From Burkholderia sp. (GTDB lineage: Bacteria > Pseudomonadota > Gammaproteobacteria > Burkholderiales > Burkholderiaceae), in assembly GCA_031253835.1 (NCBI GenBank), contig JAIRVP010000054.1, forward strand, positions 62,001-126,000: 64,000 nucleotides of DNA, in the 5' to 3' direction. Under the pieces are notes generated by a model. It was not told the DNA's origin, did not search any database, and was given only the letters and a program-made list of their open reading frames with translations. Positions 9,577-17,727 of this stretch are shown in pieces. The translations under genes were made by a program, and so were the position numbers. Position 1 is the first letter of the stretch. Each line of letters opens with the position of its first letter.

Positions 9577-9595
9577 ATGATAATGGCATTATCAT
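9577..9595. promoter_or_regulatory. Perfect 19-bp palindrome in divergent promoter region
   Basis: The sequence ATGATAATGGCATTATCAT is a perfect inverted repeat with 9-base arms and a 1-base centre. It sits about 114 bases upstream of the hyfB start and about 108 bases upstream of the divergent DUF1275-like gene, in an AT-rich island of an otherwise GC-rich region. It has the size and symmetry of a homodimeric repressor operator. The regulator is not identifiable from the window. Confidence 0.6.
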
Positions 9596-9703
9596 ACAAA
9601 CCACATCACACGGAACCGTCCGCTGCCCCTGCCTGCGCCTCTCCGCGCGCCAAGCCGCGGGCGCGCCACCCGCCATGCCCCCGGGCGATTGAGTGAAGAT
9701 CCT

Positions 9704-10472
9704 ATGCCTGCGCAGTACTTTCGAAGCCTGACGGGAAGACACCGGAGCGCGACGGCAAACCGTCAACTAGGGTTTTCACTCGCCTTCATCGCCGGCGCGA
9801 CCAACGCCGGCGGATTCCTTGCGGTCAAGCAGTACACGTCGCACATGAGCGGCATCGTGTCTGCGATCGCGGACCAGACAGCGCTCGGCGATATCCGGCT
9901 GGTACTGGGCGGCATCGGATCGCTGGCTTCGTTTCTCGTCGGTGCGGGATGCTCCGCGGTGCTCGTCAACTGGGGGGCGCCGCCACAGCCTGCAGAGCCA
10001 GTACGTGCTGCCGCTGCTGGTCGAGGCTGCACTGCTCCTGCTATTCGGCCTGCTCGGCAGTCATCTTGCGCTGTGGGAGGCATTCTTCATGCCGGTAACC
10101 GTGATCCTGCTGTGTTTCATCATGGGGCTGCAGAACGCGATGATCACGAAGCTGTCGGGGGCCGAGATACGCACGACCCACATGACCGGCATTGTCACGG
10201 ACCTCGGCATCGAACTCGGCAAGCTGTTCTACTGGAATCGGTCGAAGGTCGATGCAGACGTGTACGCGGTGATCGCCAATCGCGAGAAACTGAGGATCCA
10301 CGGCACGATGCTGGCGTCGTTCTTTGTCGGCGGCCTGACCGGCGCCATCGGCTTCAAGCATGTCGGTTACGCGTCGACGGTTCCGCTCGCCGCCGCGCTT
10401 GTCGCCCTCGCGATCGTGCCGGTCGCCGACGACGTGCTCGCCTATCTCTGCCGGCCGAATCGCAAGCCTTGA
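9704..10472 (+). pseudogene. DUF1275 (YoaK-type) membrane protein, frameshifted
   Basis: Two frames together encode one complete DUF1275/YoaK-like membrane protein of about 255 residues. The first begins MPAQYFRSLTG at 9704 and runs to SAVLVNWG; the second continues RRHSLQSQYVLPL and ends at 10472. The join falls in a run of six G at 9972-9977; five G would keep one frame. About six or seven membrane helices are spread across both parts and both halves look well conserved. This could be a recent null mutation, a sequencing error, or slippage-controlled expression. The function of DUF1275 is unknown. Confidence 0.8.
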
Positions 10473-10597
10473 ATTCATGCGGGGTGGAGCGAATGTCGGC
10501 CCGCCATGCGAGCCCCGGCCGGCGGCCGCTTTTCGTCACGTCGCCGAAGACCCATCCATTAGAATTCGATCAACATGTTGACCGATCCTGCCCCGCA

Positions 10598-10795
10598 ATG
10601 GAAACGAAGACCGCACGCTTGACCATCCTGATCGATCCCGCGAAGAAGCAAGCCCTTGAAATGCTCCGTGCGGCGCAGGACCTGACGTCGTCGCAAGTGG
10701 TGCGGCAGTTGATCCGTGAATATCTCGAGCAGCACGGCGTGAGCTACACGACCCAAAGCCCGCTCGGAAAGCGGGTGGACCGAAGCGCGAGCTGA
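10598..10795 (+). CDS. Small ribbon-helix-helix (CopG-like) protein
   Basis: A 65-residue protein beginning METKTARLTILIDPAKKQAL. A short strand (RLTILIDP) followed by two helices (about residues 16-28 and 31-44) fits a ribbon-helix-helix DNA-binding fold, as in CopG/Arc-type regulators and antitoxins. No toxin-like gene follows it in the same direction, so a lone regulator is more likely than a toxin-antitoxin pair. The tail after residue 46 is short and basic. Confidence 0.7.
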   Translation: METKTARLTILIDPAKKQALEMLRAAQDLTSSQVVRQLIREYLEQHGVSYTTQSPLGKRVDRSAS

Positions 10796-10874
10796 ACTCG
10801 GGAACGATCAGGCATCGGTCTCCCGGTGCGCGCGCCCTTGCGCGTGCCGGATCAGTCGTTTCGCACCGGGGCGC

Positions 10875-11268
10875 TCACCGTCCTTCGAATGCCGGGCGGC
10901 CGGGGGCCACTCGAGCTCGCCCGCACAAGCCGGCGTCCGCGCCATCCGCGCACATCACCCTGAGCCGCGCGTCGCCTGCCGGCATCCGAAACACGTCGCG
11001 CAACGCGATCCCCTCCGGATCGATCTCGACCGCCTCGATCGTCACGTCGAACCAGAGCCGATCGCAGTACTTTGCCAGCGCCCCTCCACCGAGCCCGGTC
11101 AAGCAGATGCGCAACCGCCGGCTGCAACAGCAGAAACCCCGTCATCGTCCATGTGCAGCCAAGCGTGAGCGTGTGCGGCGCACGCCGCGACATGACGCTC
11201 CGGGTGGCCGGATGATCGACGTGCAGCGAAATCGCATGCTGCGTCTCCCATAAAGGTCGCGACGCCAT
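10875..11268 (-). pseudogene. Decayed spermidine-synthase-like methyltransferase-fold gene
   Basis: The upstream part reads RPLWETQHAISLHVDHPATR and MSRRAPHTLTLG, as in the N-terminal segment of Burkholderia spermidine-synthase-like proteins. A second frame then carries the Rossmann signature LTGLGGGALAKYC and AVEIDPEGIALRDVFRMP. The frames join near 11113, so a frameshift separates them, and the C-terminal half of the enzyme fold is missing after about 80 residues of the second frame. The remaining protein would lack most of the substrate pocket. It looks like a genuine relic. Confidence 0.65.
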
Positions 11269-11307
11269 GCCGCCGCCTCGTCGACGGCCGCTCCTTCACA
11301 CACACCA

Positions 11308-11350
11308 CATTATAATGAAACACACATAAATTTACCCCTGGATTATAATC
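11308..11350. promoter_or_regulatory. Paired 10-bp palindromes upstream of a small operon
   Basis: CATTATAATG at 11308-11317 and GATTATAATC at 11341-11350 are both perfect palindromes with the same TTATAA core, starting 33 bases apart (about three helical turns). They lie in an AT-rich stretch between the decayed spermidine-synthase-like gene and the gene at 11404. They could be promoter or operator elements. TATAAT within each also resembles a -10 box. Confidence 0.4.
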
Positions 11351-11403
11351 TCCGGCATGCCGCCTTTCGCCGGACTTGCGGCGGGTTCGCTGAGGATGTC
11401 TAC

Positions 11404-11856
11404 ATGTTCGATCTGGATGGGATGCTACTGGGGCCGGACCGAAGCCCCGTATCACTACGAGGAATCGCGGGAAACCGAGGGCTCGTCGTCGTGGGTGTCG
11501 GGCGCGGCGGCGAGCGCGGCTTCCAGATGGTTCATCGTTTCCACGACGTCGGGGACCGGATGGCAAGCGCAGGCAGCCATCTCGCCTTTGTCTATCCGCG
11601 GGAATCGGCACGCCACGTCATGGATCCAATCTCGGTCGCCAGTGCGCGGTTCCGGCGTCATCCGCACCTGCTCCTCGACGCGGACGCGTGTTGCTTCGCA
11701 CCTGGCATCCCGCCTCGTTCATTGATTGCCGCCTACCTGGGCGTCGATCTGAAGCGTCTCGCCGGAACGGCTATCGATTTGCGCCGTGCGACGTGGGAAA
11801 GCGAGCTCCAGGCGTTTCTGACGGATTGCCGGATTCACTTTCAGGCGTTGCAATGA
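11404..11856 (+). CDS. Hypothetical protein, possible thioredoxin-like fold
   Basis: A 150-residue protein of no confidently recognised family. The order of a strand (GLVVVGVGR), a helix, then HLAFVYPRES and a later LLLDADAC vaguely recalls redoxin-fold proteins, but no CxxC active site is present. That similarity is only an impression. Its TGA overlaps the ATG of the next gene, so the two form a coupled pair downstream of paired palindromes. Composition resembles the neighbours. Confidence 0.5.
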   Translation: MFDLDGMLLGPDRSPVSLRGIAGNRGLVVVGVGRGGERGFQMVHRFHDVGDRMASAGSHLAFVYPRESARHVMDPISVASARFRRHPHLLLDADACCFAPGIPPRSLIAAYLGVDLKRLAGTAIDLRRATWESELQAFLTDCRIHFQALQ

Positions 11857-12068
11857 ACGACACGTCAAATGCCCCGGCCATTTCGGCCTCGGCCATCTGG
11901 GCGCTGGAACGCCTTGCTGAAGTCCGCTATGGGTGCGAGGCTCCCGCGTTGGGCTGGTCGATCACGCGGGAACTGGTCGGCGCGGGATTGGTGAGCTACG
12001 CGATGAACAGTCGCTCGAGCGTTTCGATCACGGTCGCCGGACGAACCTTCCTGAAAAATCGGAAATAG
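11853..12068 (+). CDS. Small hypothetical protein
   Basis: A 71-residue protein starting MNDTSNAPAISAS, whose ATG overlaps the preceding stop (ATGA). The pattern WALERLAEVRYG, then WSITRELVGAGLV and SVSITVAGRTFLKN, looks like a small helical domain ending in a beta hairpin, as in winged-helix proteins. No family is recognised. The coupling to 11404-11856 is the main evidence that it is real. Confidence 0.5.
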   Translation: MNDTSNAPAISASAIWALERLAEVRYGCEAPALGWSITRELVGAGLVSYAMNSRSSVSITVAGRTFLKNRK

Positions 12069-12170
12069 CGCGCGTCGCATCACCCGCCAGCCCCCCACAA
12101 CACCGACCGGCATGGGGCTCGCCGGAAGCTCGATTTGCCGGCCGTGCCCCGTCCGACAGGAATTCGTCAC

Positions 12171-12521
12171 ATGTGCATGCCCCCCTCCCGCTCGACAACC
12201 AGGTGGTCGATCCGCATCCTGCCGCTCGTCTTCGAGCTATTCGGTGCGCAGTTGCGGGAAGCGCAAATCACGCATGACAAACTCGAGGCATTGAGCGCTG
12301 GCCACGACGGAATGGACGACGGCAATACCCGCCAACACGTCGATCAGGTCTTCGCGGAGCAGCGGGCCCTCCTCCCGTTCCAGCTCGAACAGATCCGGCA
12401 GTGGCAATCGGAGGCAACGACCCAGACGCAACGCGAGGCGCTCGCTCACCTGACCGCGCGAGCGGAGCGATTGTCTGCACTCTACGCCCAGATCTTCGCA
12501 TTGCTTGGCAAATTGTCGTGA
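12171..12521 (+). CDS. Hypothetical helical protein
   Basis: About 116 residues, beginning MCMPPSRSTTRW after an AGGA nine bases upstream. From residue 22 on, the sequence is nearly all amphipathic helix rich in Gln, Glu, Leu and Ala (for example LPFQLEQIRQWQSEA), suggesting a small helical bundle or coiled coil. There is no signal peptide and no recognised family. It resembles phasin-like helical proteins only in general character. Confidence 0.45.
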   Translation: MCMPPSRSTTRWSIRILPLVFELFGAQLREAQITHDKLEALSAGHDGMDDGNTRQHVDQVFAEQRALLPFQLEQIRQWQSEATTQTQREALAHLTARAERLSALYAQIFALLGKLS

Positions 12522-12719
12522 GACGCAGCCAACAGGCGTCCACATCGCGTCAATCGATCGCCAAGCAAAACAGGGCCCGACTTCGTGCACCGGGTCTTGC
12601 TCGCACGTCCGCAGCGAGGCTGCGATGTGCGTTCCTGGCGACACAGTTTTCCTTCAGATTCAATCAGTCAGGATGCCAGATGTATTTTCCGGGAACCGAC
12701 AGCAGCCCGTCACGCCCGG

Positions 12720-12938
12720 TCAGTACACGGCCACCCAGTGCCCGGGCACCCACGCCCAGTGGTTGCCGGCCCAGCGGTAATGGCCCTTCGCCCAGCGATA
12801 GCCGGGCGCCGGCGGCGGCGGTGCCACTTCGACAACCGGCGCCGGCTGCGGCGGCCGCACGGGTTCGACCACGCAGGCAGACATCAGCACGGCACTCGCG
12901 GACACCAGCACCGCAAGCGAAACGGATCGGATCTTCAT
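12720..12938 (-). CDS. YXWGXW-motif small lipoprotein
   Basis: A 72-residue protein with a lipoprotein signal peptide (lipobox VLMSAC, Cys at about residue 22), a proline-rich linker, and a C-terminal segment of aromatic repeats: YRWAKGHYRW, then HWAWVPGHW. Such proteins with YxWxxGHW repeats are common in Burkholderia and probably sit on the outer membrane facing the periplasm; their function is unknown. A longer relative is at 17728-18027. Confidence 0.8.
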   Translation of the reverse strand: MKIRSVSLAVLVSASAVLMSACVVEPVRPPQPAPVVEVAPPPPAPGYRWAKGHYRWAGNHWAWVPGHWVAVY

Positions 12939-12996
12939 CGTCGATTCTCCCTGTTGTGTAATCGGTTGACGGGGGCCAACGCGGACACGCGCCGCG

Positions 12997-14160
12997 TCAC
13001 GCGGCCCCGTGAATCAGGCCCGTCATCGGCCGCGTCGCGCCGCTTTCCGCGAACAGCGCGGACGCGGTACGGCGCGGATCGAGCCGCAGGCTTTCGGCGG
13101 CCGCGCCCGAGATCAGCGCGTCGAGCGACGCGGTCGGCTTCAGGTCGCGTCCTTCGTACAGGTCGCCCGGCCGCAGCCCGGGCCAGTCGGCAATCACGCG
13201 CCCGCCGGCCACCGCGCCGCCCGCGAGCATCGCGACCGACGCCTGCCCGTGATCGGTGCCGCCCGTGCCGTTTACGGCCGCCGTGCGGCCGAACTCGGTC
13301 GCGACCAGCACCGTGGTCTGCTGCCAGGCCGGCCCGAGGCCGTCGCGCAGTGCGGCGAGCATCGTGTCGAGCGCTTTCAGCTGGTTCGCGAGCCGCGCGT
13401 TCTGCGCGCTGTGCGTGTCCCAGCCGCCCGTCTCGATCATCGCGATCCGCGGGCCGTCGTCGCGCGCGAGGAACGTCGCCGCGAGCTTGCCGACGCCGGC
13501 CGGATCCTGCCGCGCATGCGCGTCGCCGGCGAGGCCGCGCGCGTCCATCGCCGACTGCCACAGCGGGCCGAGCTGCGCGTCGGCCTCGTAGAGCGACGAC
13601 ACGCGCGCAAGCAGGTCGTCCGGCGCGGCCGGCAAACCGGACGGCGCATACGACGCGGCCTGCACGGTGCCGCGCAACGCGAGCGGCACCGTCGGCGCGA
13701 ACGCGATCGCGTTTTCGCGCGTTGCCGGCAGCAGCGCGGCGAGCCGGTTCAGCCAGCCGTCCTTCACCTGGTATGGCGCGCGGCCGCCCGTTTCGAGCAC
13801 GTTCTGGCCGTCGAAATGCGAGCGGTCGCGGTACGGCGACGCGATCGCATGGACGAACAGCGCCTGCCCGTCGCGGTACAGCTGCGCGGTCTGCGCGAGC
13901 GACGGATGCAGCGCGAACGTGCCGTCGAGCCGCGTCGCGGCCGCCGTGTCGATCGCGAGCGGGCCGCGCAGCGACGCATACGCGGGTTCCGCATACGGGA
14001 CGACGATGTTCAGGCCGTCGGCCGCGCCGCGCTGGATCACGAACACGAAGCGCCGGTCGGTCGCGACGTTCGCGAACACAAGCCGCGGCGCGACGAGGAT
14101 CGCGCCTGCGCCGGCGGCGGCAACGCTCAGGAATTGTCGGCGGGACAGGGCCATGGTCAT
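12997..14160 (-). CDS. DUF1501 family Tat-exported protein
   Basis: A 387-residue DUF1501 protein with a twin-arginine signal (SRRQFLSVAAAGAGA, residues 6-20), so it is likely exported folded. Typical blocks include QRGAADGLNIVVPY, GGWDTHSAQNARLANQL and VLVATEFGRTAAVNGTGGTDH, which place His and Asp residues as in alkaline-phosphatase-superfamily proteins. Function is unknown. Its ATG overlaps the end of the DUF1800 gene, and the two are nearly always adjacent in bacteria, so they probably work as a pair. Confidence 0.9.
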   Translation of the reverse strand: MTMALSRRQFLSVAAAGAGAILVAPRLVFANVATDRRFVFVIQRGAADGLNIVVPYAEPAYASLRGPLAIDTAAATRLDGTFALHPSLAQTAQLYRDGQALFVHAIASPYRDRSHFDGQNVLETGGRAPYQVKDGWLNRLAALLPATRENAIAFAPTVPLALRGTVQAASYAPSGLPAAPDDLLARVSSLYEADAQLGPLWQSAMDARGLAGDAHARQDPAGVGKLAATFLARDDGPRIAMIETGGWDTHSAQNARLANQLKALDTMLAALRDGLGPAWQQTTVLVATEFGRTAAVNGTGGTDHGQASVAMLAGGAVAGGRVIADWPGLRPGDLYEGRDLKPTASLDALISGAAAESLRLDPRRTASALFAESGATRPMTGLIHGAA

Positions 14161-15551
14161 CTCCGTTGGAAATCGGGCGAGACGAGCAGCAGCGCGAGCG
14201 ACGTTGTCGCGCTTTCCGCGCGCGACAGTGCCGTCGCGGTCGGCGTGCTCATCGAACCGGCGAGCAGCGTGTCGCCGAGCGTGCGCGGATCGAGCCGGTC
14301 GCCCGTACGCGCGGCCAGGCGCTGCGCGATCTCGACGCGGCGCACGAGCGCGTCGGGCGCGGCCCAGCTCGCGGCAACATCGTCATAGCCGGCCGGCGAG
14401 CCCGGTCGCCATACCGGCTGGCCGAGCTGCGCGAGCAGCGGCGCGGCCTTCAGGTCGCCCATGTCGCGCCAGCCGAGCCCGCGCAGCGACGACACGGCCC
14501 ACTCCCATGGCGTCTTGAACTTGCGGTTGACCGGCGACCACGCGTCGGGCGCGTCGACGAGCGCGCGATAGACGGTCGGCAGGTCGCCGCCGCTCGCGTC
14601 GAACGCGCGGGCCAGCCGGTCGGTCAGCGCGGGCGGCGGATTGTCGGCGACGAAGTGACGGGCGAGCTGGAACGCGATGTGCCGGCCCGTCGCGTCCGAC
14701 CGTGCGAGGTCGTGCAGGATCGCGCGCGCCTGCGCTTCGCCGGGCTGGTCGTAGGTGCGTCCCATCACCGTGCGCGTGCCCGGTTCGTGCAGCTTCGGGC
14801 GAAACACGAACGCACCGGGTGCGGCATCGCCCGGCTGCGGCCCGCGCCCGCCGGCGATGCTCCAGCCGGTCAGCGCACGCGCGAATTCCGTCACGTCGGC
14901 TTGCGTGTAACCGGTGCGCACGCCGAGCGTATGCAGCTCCATGATTTCGCGCGCGAGATTCTCGTTGAGCCCGCGCTTCGCCGACGGATTGCGTGCTTCG
15001 GCGCGCAACGCGGCCGGGCTGTCGGGGCCGACCGAGCGCGCCTGGTCGAGGAACACCTGCATCGCGGGATGCTGCTCGACGGCGACCACCATGTCCTCGA
15101 AGCGGCCGAGCACGTGCGGGCGGATCGCGTCGCGTTCGAACGCGCCCGCATACGCGGCCACCTGCCCCTTGTCGACCGATACCGCGAAATGGTTCGCCCA
15201 GAAATGCACCAGATGTTCGACGAACGGCGTGGACGTGTTCAACGCACTGTTCATGCGTGCGGTGACGGCACTGCGATACGCGTCGTAGCCGTCGCGCCGG
15301 ATCGACTGCGCGGTCGCGCGTTTCGCGGCCGCGTCGTCGCCCGTCATCGTGTTGCGCGCATTCGCGAAGCGCGTCGCGAGCGCAATCGCATCGGGCTCGC
15401 CGGCCCACACGGCGGGCCGCGCGTCGTAACGGTCGAATTGCGCGACGAGCGCCGCCTTCGGGTCGGCGGGCGGCGCTTCGTCGGCCCGCGCGCCGAGACC
15501 GAAGCGGTTCAGCGCGATCGCGGCCGGCGTGATGTCGTTCGGGTGGTCCAT
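14157..15551 (-). CDS. DUF1800 family protein
   Basis: A 464-residue DUF1800 protein. Diagnostic blocks are the N-terminal ALNRFGLGAR, the central VEHLVHFWANHFAVSVDKG, NENLAREIMELHTLGV, and FKTPWEWAVSSLRGLG near the end. It overlaps the downstream DUF1501 gene by four bases. Its biochemical function is unknown. No signal peptide was obvious, unlike its DUF1501 partner. Confidence 0.9.
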   Translation of the reverse strand: MDHPNDITPAAIALNRFGLGARADEAPPADPKAALVAQFDRYDARPAVWAGEPDAIALATRFANARNTMTGDDAAAKRATAQSIRRDGYDAYRSAVTARMNSALNTSTPFVEHLVHFWANHFAVSVDKGQVAAYAGAFERDAIRPHVLGRFEDMVVAVEQHPAMQVFLDQARSVGPDSPAALRAEARNPSAKRGLNENLAREIMELHTLGVRTGYTQADVTEFARALTGWSIAGGRGPQPGDAAPGAFVFRPKLHEPGTRTVMGRTYDQPGEAQARAILHDLARSDATGRHIAFQLARHFVADNPPPALTDRLARAFDASGGDLPTVYRALVDAPDAWSPVNRKFKTPWEWAVSSLRGLGWRDMGDLKAAPLLAQLGQPVWRPGSPAGYDDVAASWAAPDALVRRVEIAQRLAARTGDRLDPRTLGDTLLAGSMSTPTATALSRAESATTSLALLLVSPDFQRR

Positions 15552-15799
15552 GACGGGCTCTCTCGCGGTGCGTACCCACGTTCAACGCGGGCGCGCCGGG
15601 AAATCCGTCGCGGAAATCGCAAATATTTTTTTAATCGGGAAAGCGCGGGGTGGGAGGCTCGGCGGATATCGCGCACGGTGACGCGGTCCGTCATCGACGC
15701 GCAACGCCAACGGGATTGACCGGAAACGGCGCACGCATTGCACGTGACCGACAGCGTACGACGGCGACACGCAGATCGCATGTCGCCGTCGTGCAGGAT

Positions 15800-16303
15800 C
15801 TACTGACTCGCCGGCACGTCCGGCTTCTTCTGCAGCTTCGGCGGCAAACGCCAGTTCCCGCTGTGCTGCAATCCGTCGACGAACTTCGCGCGCTCGTCGG
15901 GTGTCAGTGTCGCCGCGAAATCGACGACGCTGCGCTCGACCTGCGCGCGCATCGCGGTATCGGCCGCGCGCGTACGATCGAGCGCGGCATCGATCGCCGC
16001 GCGATCGAGTTGCGGCGCGGCAAGCAGGTCCAGCACGGTGATCCGCCCGTCGCGCCCTTCCCGCGCGAAATCGCGGCCGTCCTTGCGCGCCGCCTTCAAC
16101 GCGGCGGCGAATTCGCGCTGCCGCGCATCGGGCAATTCGTCCGCCGCGAAACGCAACGCGGTGCGCGCGGCAGGGGCGCCCGCCGCACGCAGGTCGCGAT
16201 GCGTCGAGAACCACTGATAGGCGCCGCCGCCGATCGCGCCGAGCATGAACACGTTCAGCACGACCGAGCCGACGAGGATGAATTTCCAGCCACGTTCAGT
16301 CAT
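15800..16303 (-). CDS. Periplasmic Spy/CpxP-like (heavy-metal sensor) protein
   Basis: A 167-residue protein with a single N-terminal membrane anchor (about residues 9-29) and a long helical domain containing repeated Asp/Arg-rich helices and the LTPDERAKFVDGLQ segment typical of LTXXQ/Spy-like and zinc-resistance-associated proteins. It probably faces the periplasm and may act as a chaperone-like or metal-responsive partner of the anti-sigma factor. The ATG overlaps the end of that gene by four bases, giving a sigma / anti-sigma / Spy-like operon. Confidence 0.75.
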   Translation of the reverse strand: MTERGWKFILVGSVVLNVFMLGAIGGGAYQWFSTHRDLRAAGAPAARTALRFAADELPDARQREFAAALKAARKDGRDFAREGRDGRITVLDLLAAPQLDRAAIDAALDRTRAADTAMRAQVERSVVDFAATLTPDERAKFVDGLQHSGNWRLPPKLQKKPDVPASQ

Positions 16304-16719
16304 TCGTCACTCCAGTCCACGCTCGGACCGCCGAACGTCGTCGTCAGATAGCCCGGTTCGTGCTGCGACGCCGGCGCACTGCCGAGCATCAGCATCGACA
16401 CGGCCACCGCGCCCGCGAGCGCGCCGGCGAGGCCGACGCCCGCGAACGCCGCGCCCGACCACCACACATTGCCGCGCCGGCGTGCGCGCCGCGGCGCGGG
16501 TGCCGTCGCGACGATGCGCTCGACCAGCGACGGCGCTGGCGGTGCGACCGTGTCGTACGCGAGCCACGCGTCGAGGTCGGCTGCGTCGTCCAGTGCGAGC
16601 AGCGCTTCGCGCGGGTTCGCGTGCGCCCACGCCTCGGCGGCCGCGCGCTCGCCGGCCGGCCAGCGCCGCGCGTCCGAGCCGTACGCGGCGACGATGGTAC
16701 GAAATCGTTCGGGTGTCAT
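16300..16719 (-). CDS. Probable anti-sigma factor (single-pass membrane)
   Basis: A 139-residue protein with a cytoplasmic N-terminal part (MTPERFRTIVAAYGSDARRW) and one membrane segment near residues 88-115. It is placed directly after an ECF sigma gene, overlapping it by four bases. The size, topology and context fit an anti-sigma factor that holds the sigma factor at the membrane. No zinc-binding HxxxCxxC motif is visible, so it is not of the ZAS type. Function is inferred mainly from position. Confidence 0.72.
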   Translation of the reverse strand: MTPERFRTIVAAYGSDARRWPAGERAAAEAWAHANPREALLALDDAADLDAWLAYDTVAPPAPSLVERIVATAPAPRRARRRGNVWWSGAAFAGVGLAGALAGAVAVSMLMLGSAPASQHEPGYLTTTFGGPSVDWSDE

Positions 16720-17393
16720 CGCTTGTCCTCGCTAGGTGGGTCGCCGGCCAGTTGCGCGCGCAGGTTGCGCCTCGCACGGGCAAGCAGGCTTTCCAGCGCA
16801 TCGACGGTGATGCCCATCAGGTTGGCCGCTTCCACATTCGACATTTCCTGATAGTACTGGAGCACGAGCGCTTCCCGCTGCCTCGGCGGCAATGCAGCCA
16901 GCGCCTGTCGTACGCGCGCATCGCGCGACCGCAATTCCGCATGCGCGGCCGGCTCCGGTTGCGTGTCGGGCACGTCGGGCAGCGTATCGACGGGCTCCTC
17001 GCGGCGGCCGCGCAGCCGGTCGTAGCACAGGTTCAGCACGACGCGATGCAGCCACGTGTCGAAGCGCGCCTCGCCTTCGCGCCAGCGCGGCGCCTGGTTC
17101 CAGATTCGCAAGAACGTCTCCTGCGCGACGTCCTCGGCTTCGTTCCGGTCGCCGAGCATGCGCGTCGCCAATGCGAGCAGCCGCGGCAGCTTGCGCGCAA
17201 CGAGCACGCGCACGGCCGATGAATCGCGCGCGCCGACGCGCGCGACGAGTTCCGCGTCCGGATCGCGGTCGCCGCGATCGCTCAACGCCGCCTGCTCCGT
17301 CGCGCGGCGCGCGGGCGCCGCCCTGTCACGGCAGGTGTCCCCGCCGCCCGGCTGAAGCTCATCGTCGTGCTCTCCTTCCATGCGTCGGGCCAT
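16716..17393 (-). CDS. ECF-type RNA polymerase sigma factor
   Basis: An extracytoplasmic-function sigma factor of about 225 residues. Region 2 is seen in RMLGDRNEAEDVAQETFLRI and region 4 in LPPRQREALVLQYYQEMSNV plus AANLMGITVDALESLLARAR. The start is uncertain: ATG codons at 17393, 17381 and 17501 share one frame without a clear ribosome site. It overlaps its putative anti-sigma gene by four bases. The neighbouring small exported proteins and the Spy-like gene are reasonable candidates for its regulon, though no -35/-10 ECF motif was defined. Confidence 0.88.
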   Translation of the reverse strand: MARRMEGEHDDELQPGGGDTCRDRAAPARRATEQAALSDRGDRDPDAELVARVGARDSSAVRVLVARKLPRLLALATRMLGDRNEAEDVAQETFLRIWNQAPRWREGEARFDTWLHRVVLNLCYDRLRGRREEPVDTLPDVPDTQPEPAAHAELRSRDARVRQALAALPPRQREALVLQYYQEMSNVEAANLMGITVDALESLLARARRNLRAQLAGDPPSEDKR

Positions 17394-17543
17394 CACCGGA
17401 CGGCGCCACGCCGACTGTTCGCCAACGCCGCGCGCCTCGCGCCCGGCGTCGCACACGGCGTCGGCCATGTCCGCTTCATCGACATCCGGTTCGCGCCGCA
17501 TATCGATCCTGTCTGCCGGCCGCGCGACCGGCGGCCGGCGCGC

Positions 17544-17657
17544 TCAATATACGACGACCGGCGCGGGCCGGTAATACACCGGACGGGCCGGCACCACGAC
17601 GCAGCCGGCCAGCACGATGGCTGCGGCCGCCAGTATCACGATGGTTCGGAAAGGCAT
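17544..17657 (-). CDS. Very small lipoprotein (37 residues)
   Basis: An ATG at 17657 opens a 37-codon frame with a short basic start (MPFRTIV), a hydrophobic stretch and a lipobox ending IVLAGC, followed by the tail VVVPARPVYYRPAPVVVY. This is a complete lipoprotein signal with an 18-residue mature peptide starting at Cys19. Similar tiny Pro/Tyr/Val-tailed lipoproteins occur beside YXWGXW proteins. It is between the sigma gene and the YXWGXW gene at 17728, on the same strand. Function unknown. Confidence 0.6.
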   Translation of the reverse strand: MPFRTIVILAAAAIVLAGCVVVPARPVYYRPAPVVVY

Positions 17658-17727
17658 GGCTTCGACTCATGATGTGGCATCAAGGATCCGCCGCGCCGGC
17701 ACCGCGTGCCGCGCGGCGGCGTACGCG

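Noticed and set aside
10598-10795. RHH protein as antitoxin of a toxin-antitoxin pair
   Set aside because: No toxin-like gene of suitable size follows or precedes it in the same direction.
12585-15719. 1044-residue frame antisense to the DUF1501-DUF1800 genes
   Set aside because: Arg/Ala-rich composition without motifs. It is an antisense shadow in high-GC DNA.
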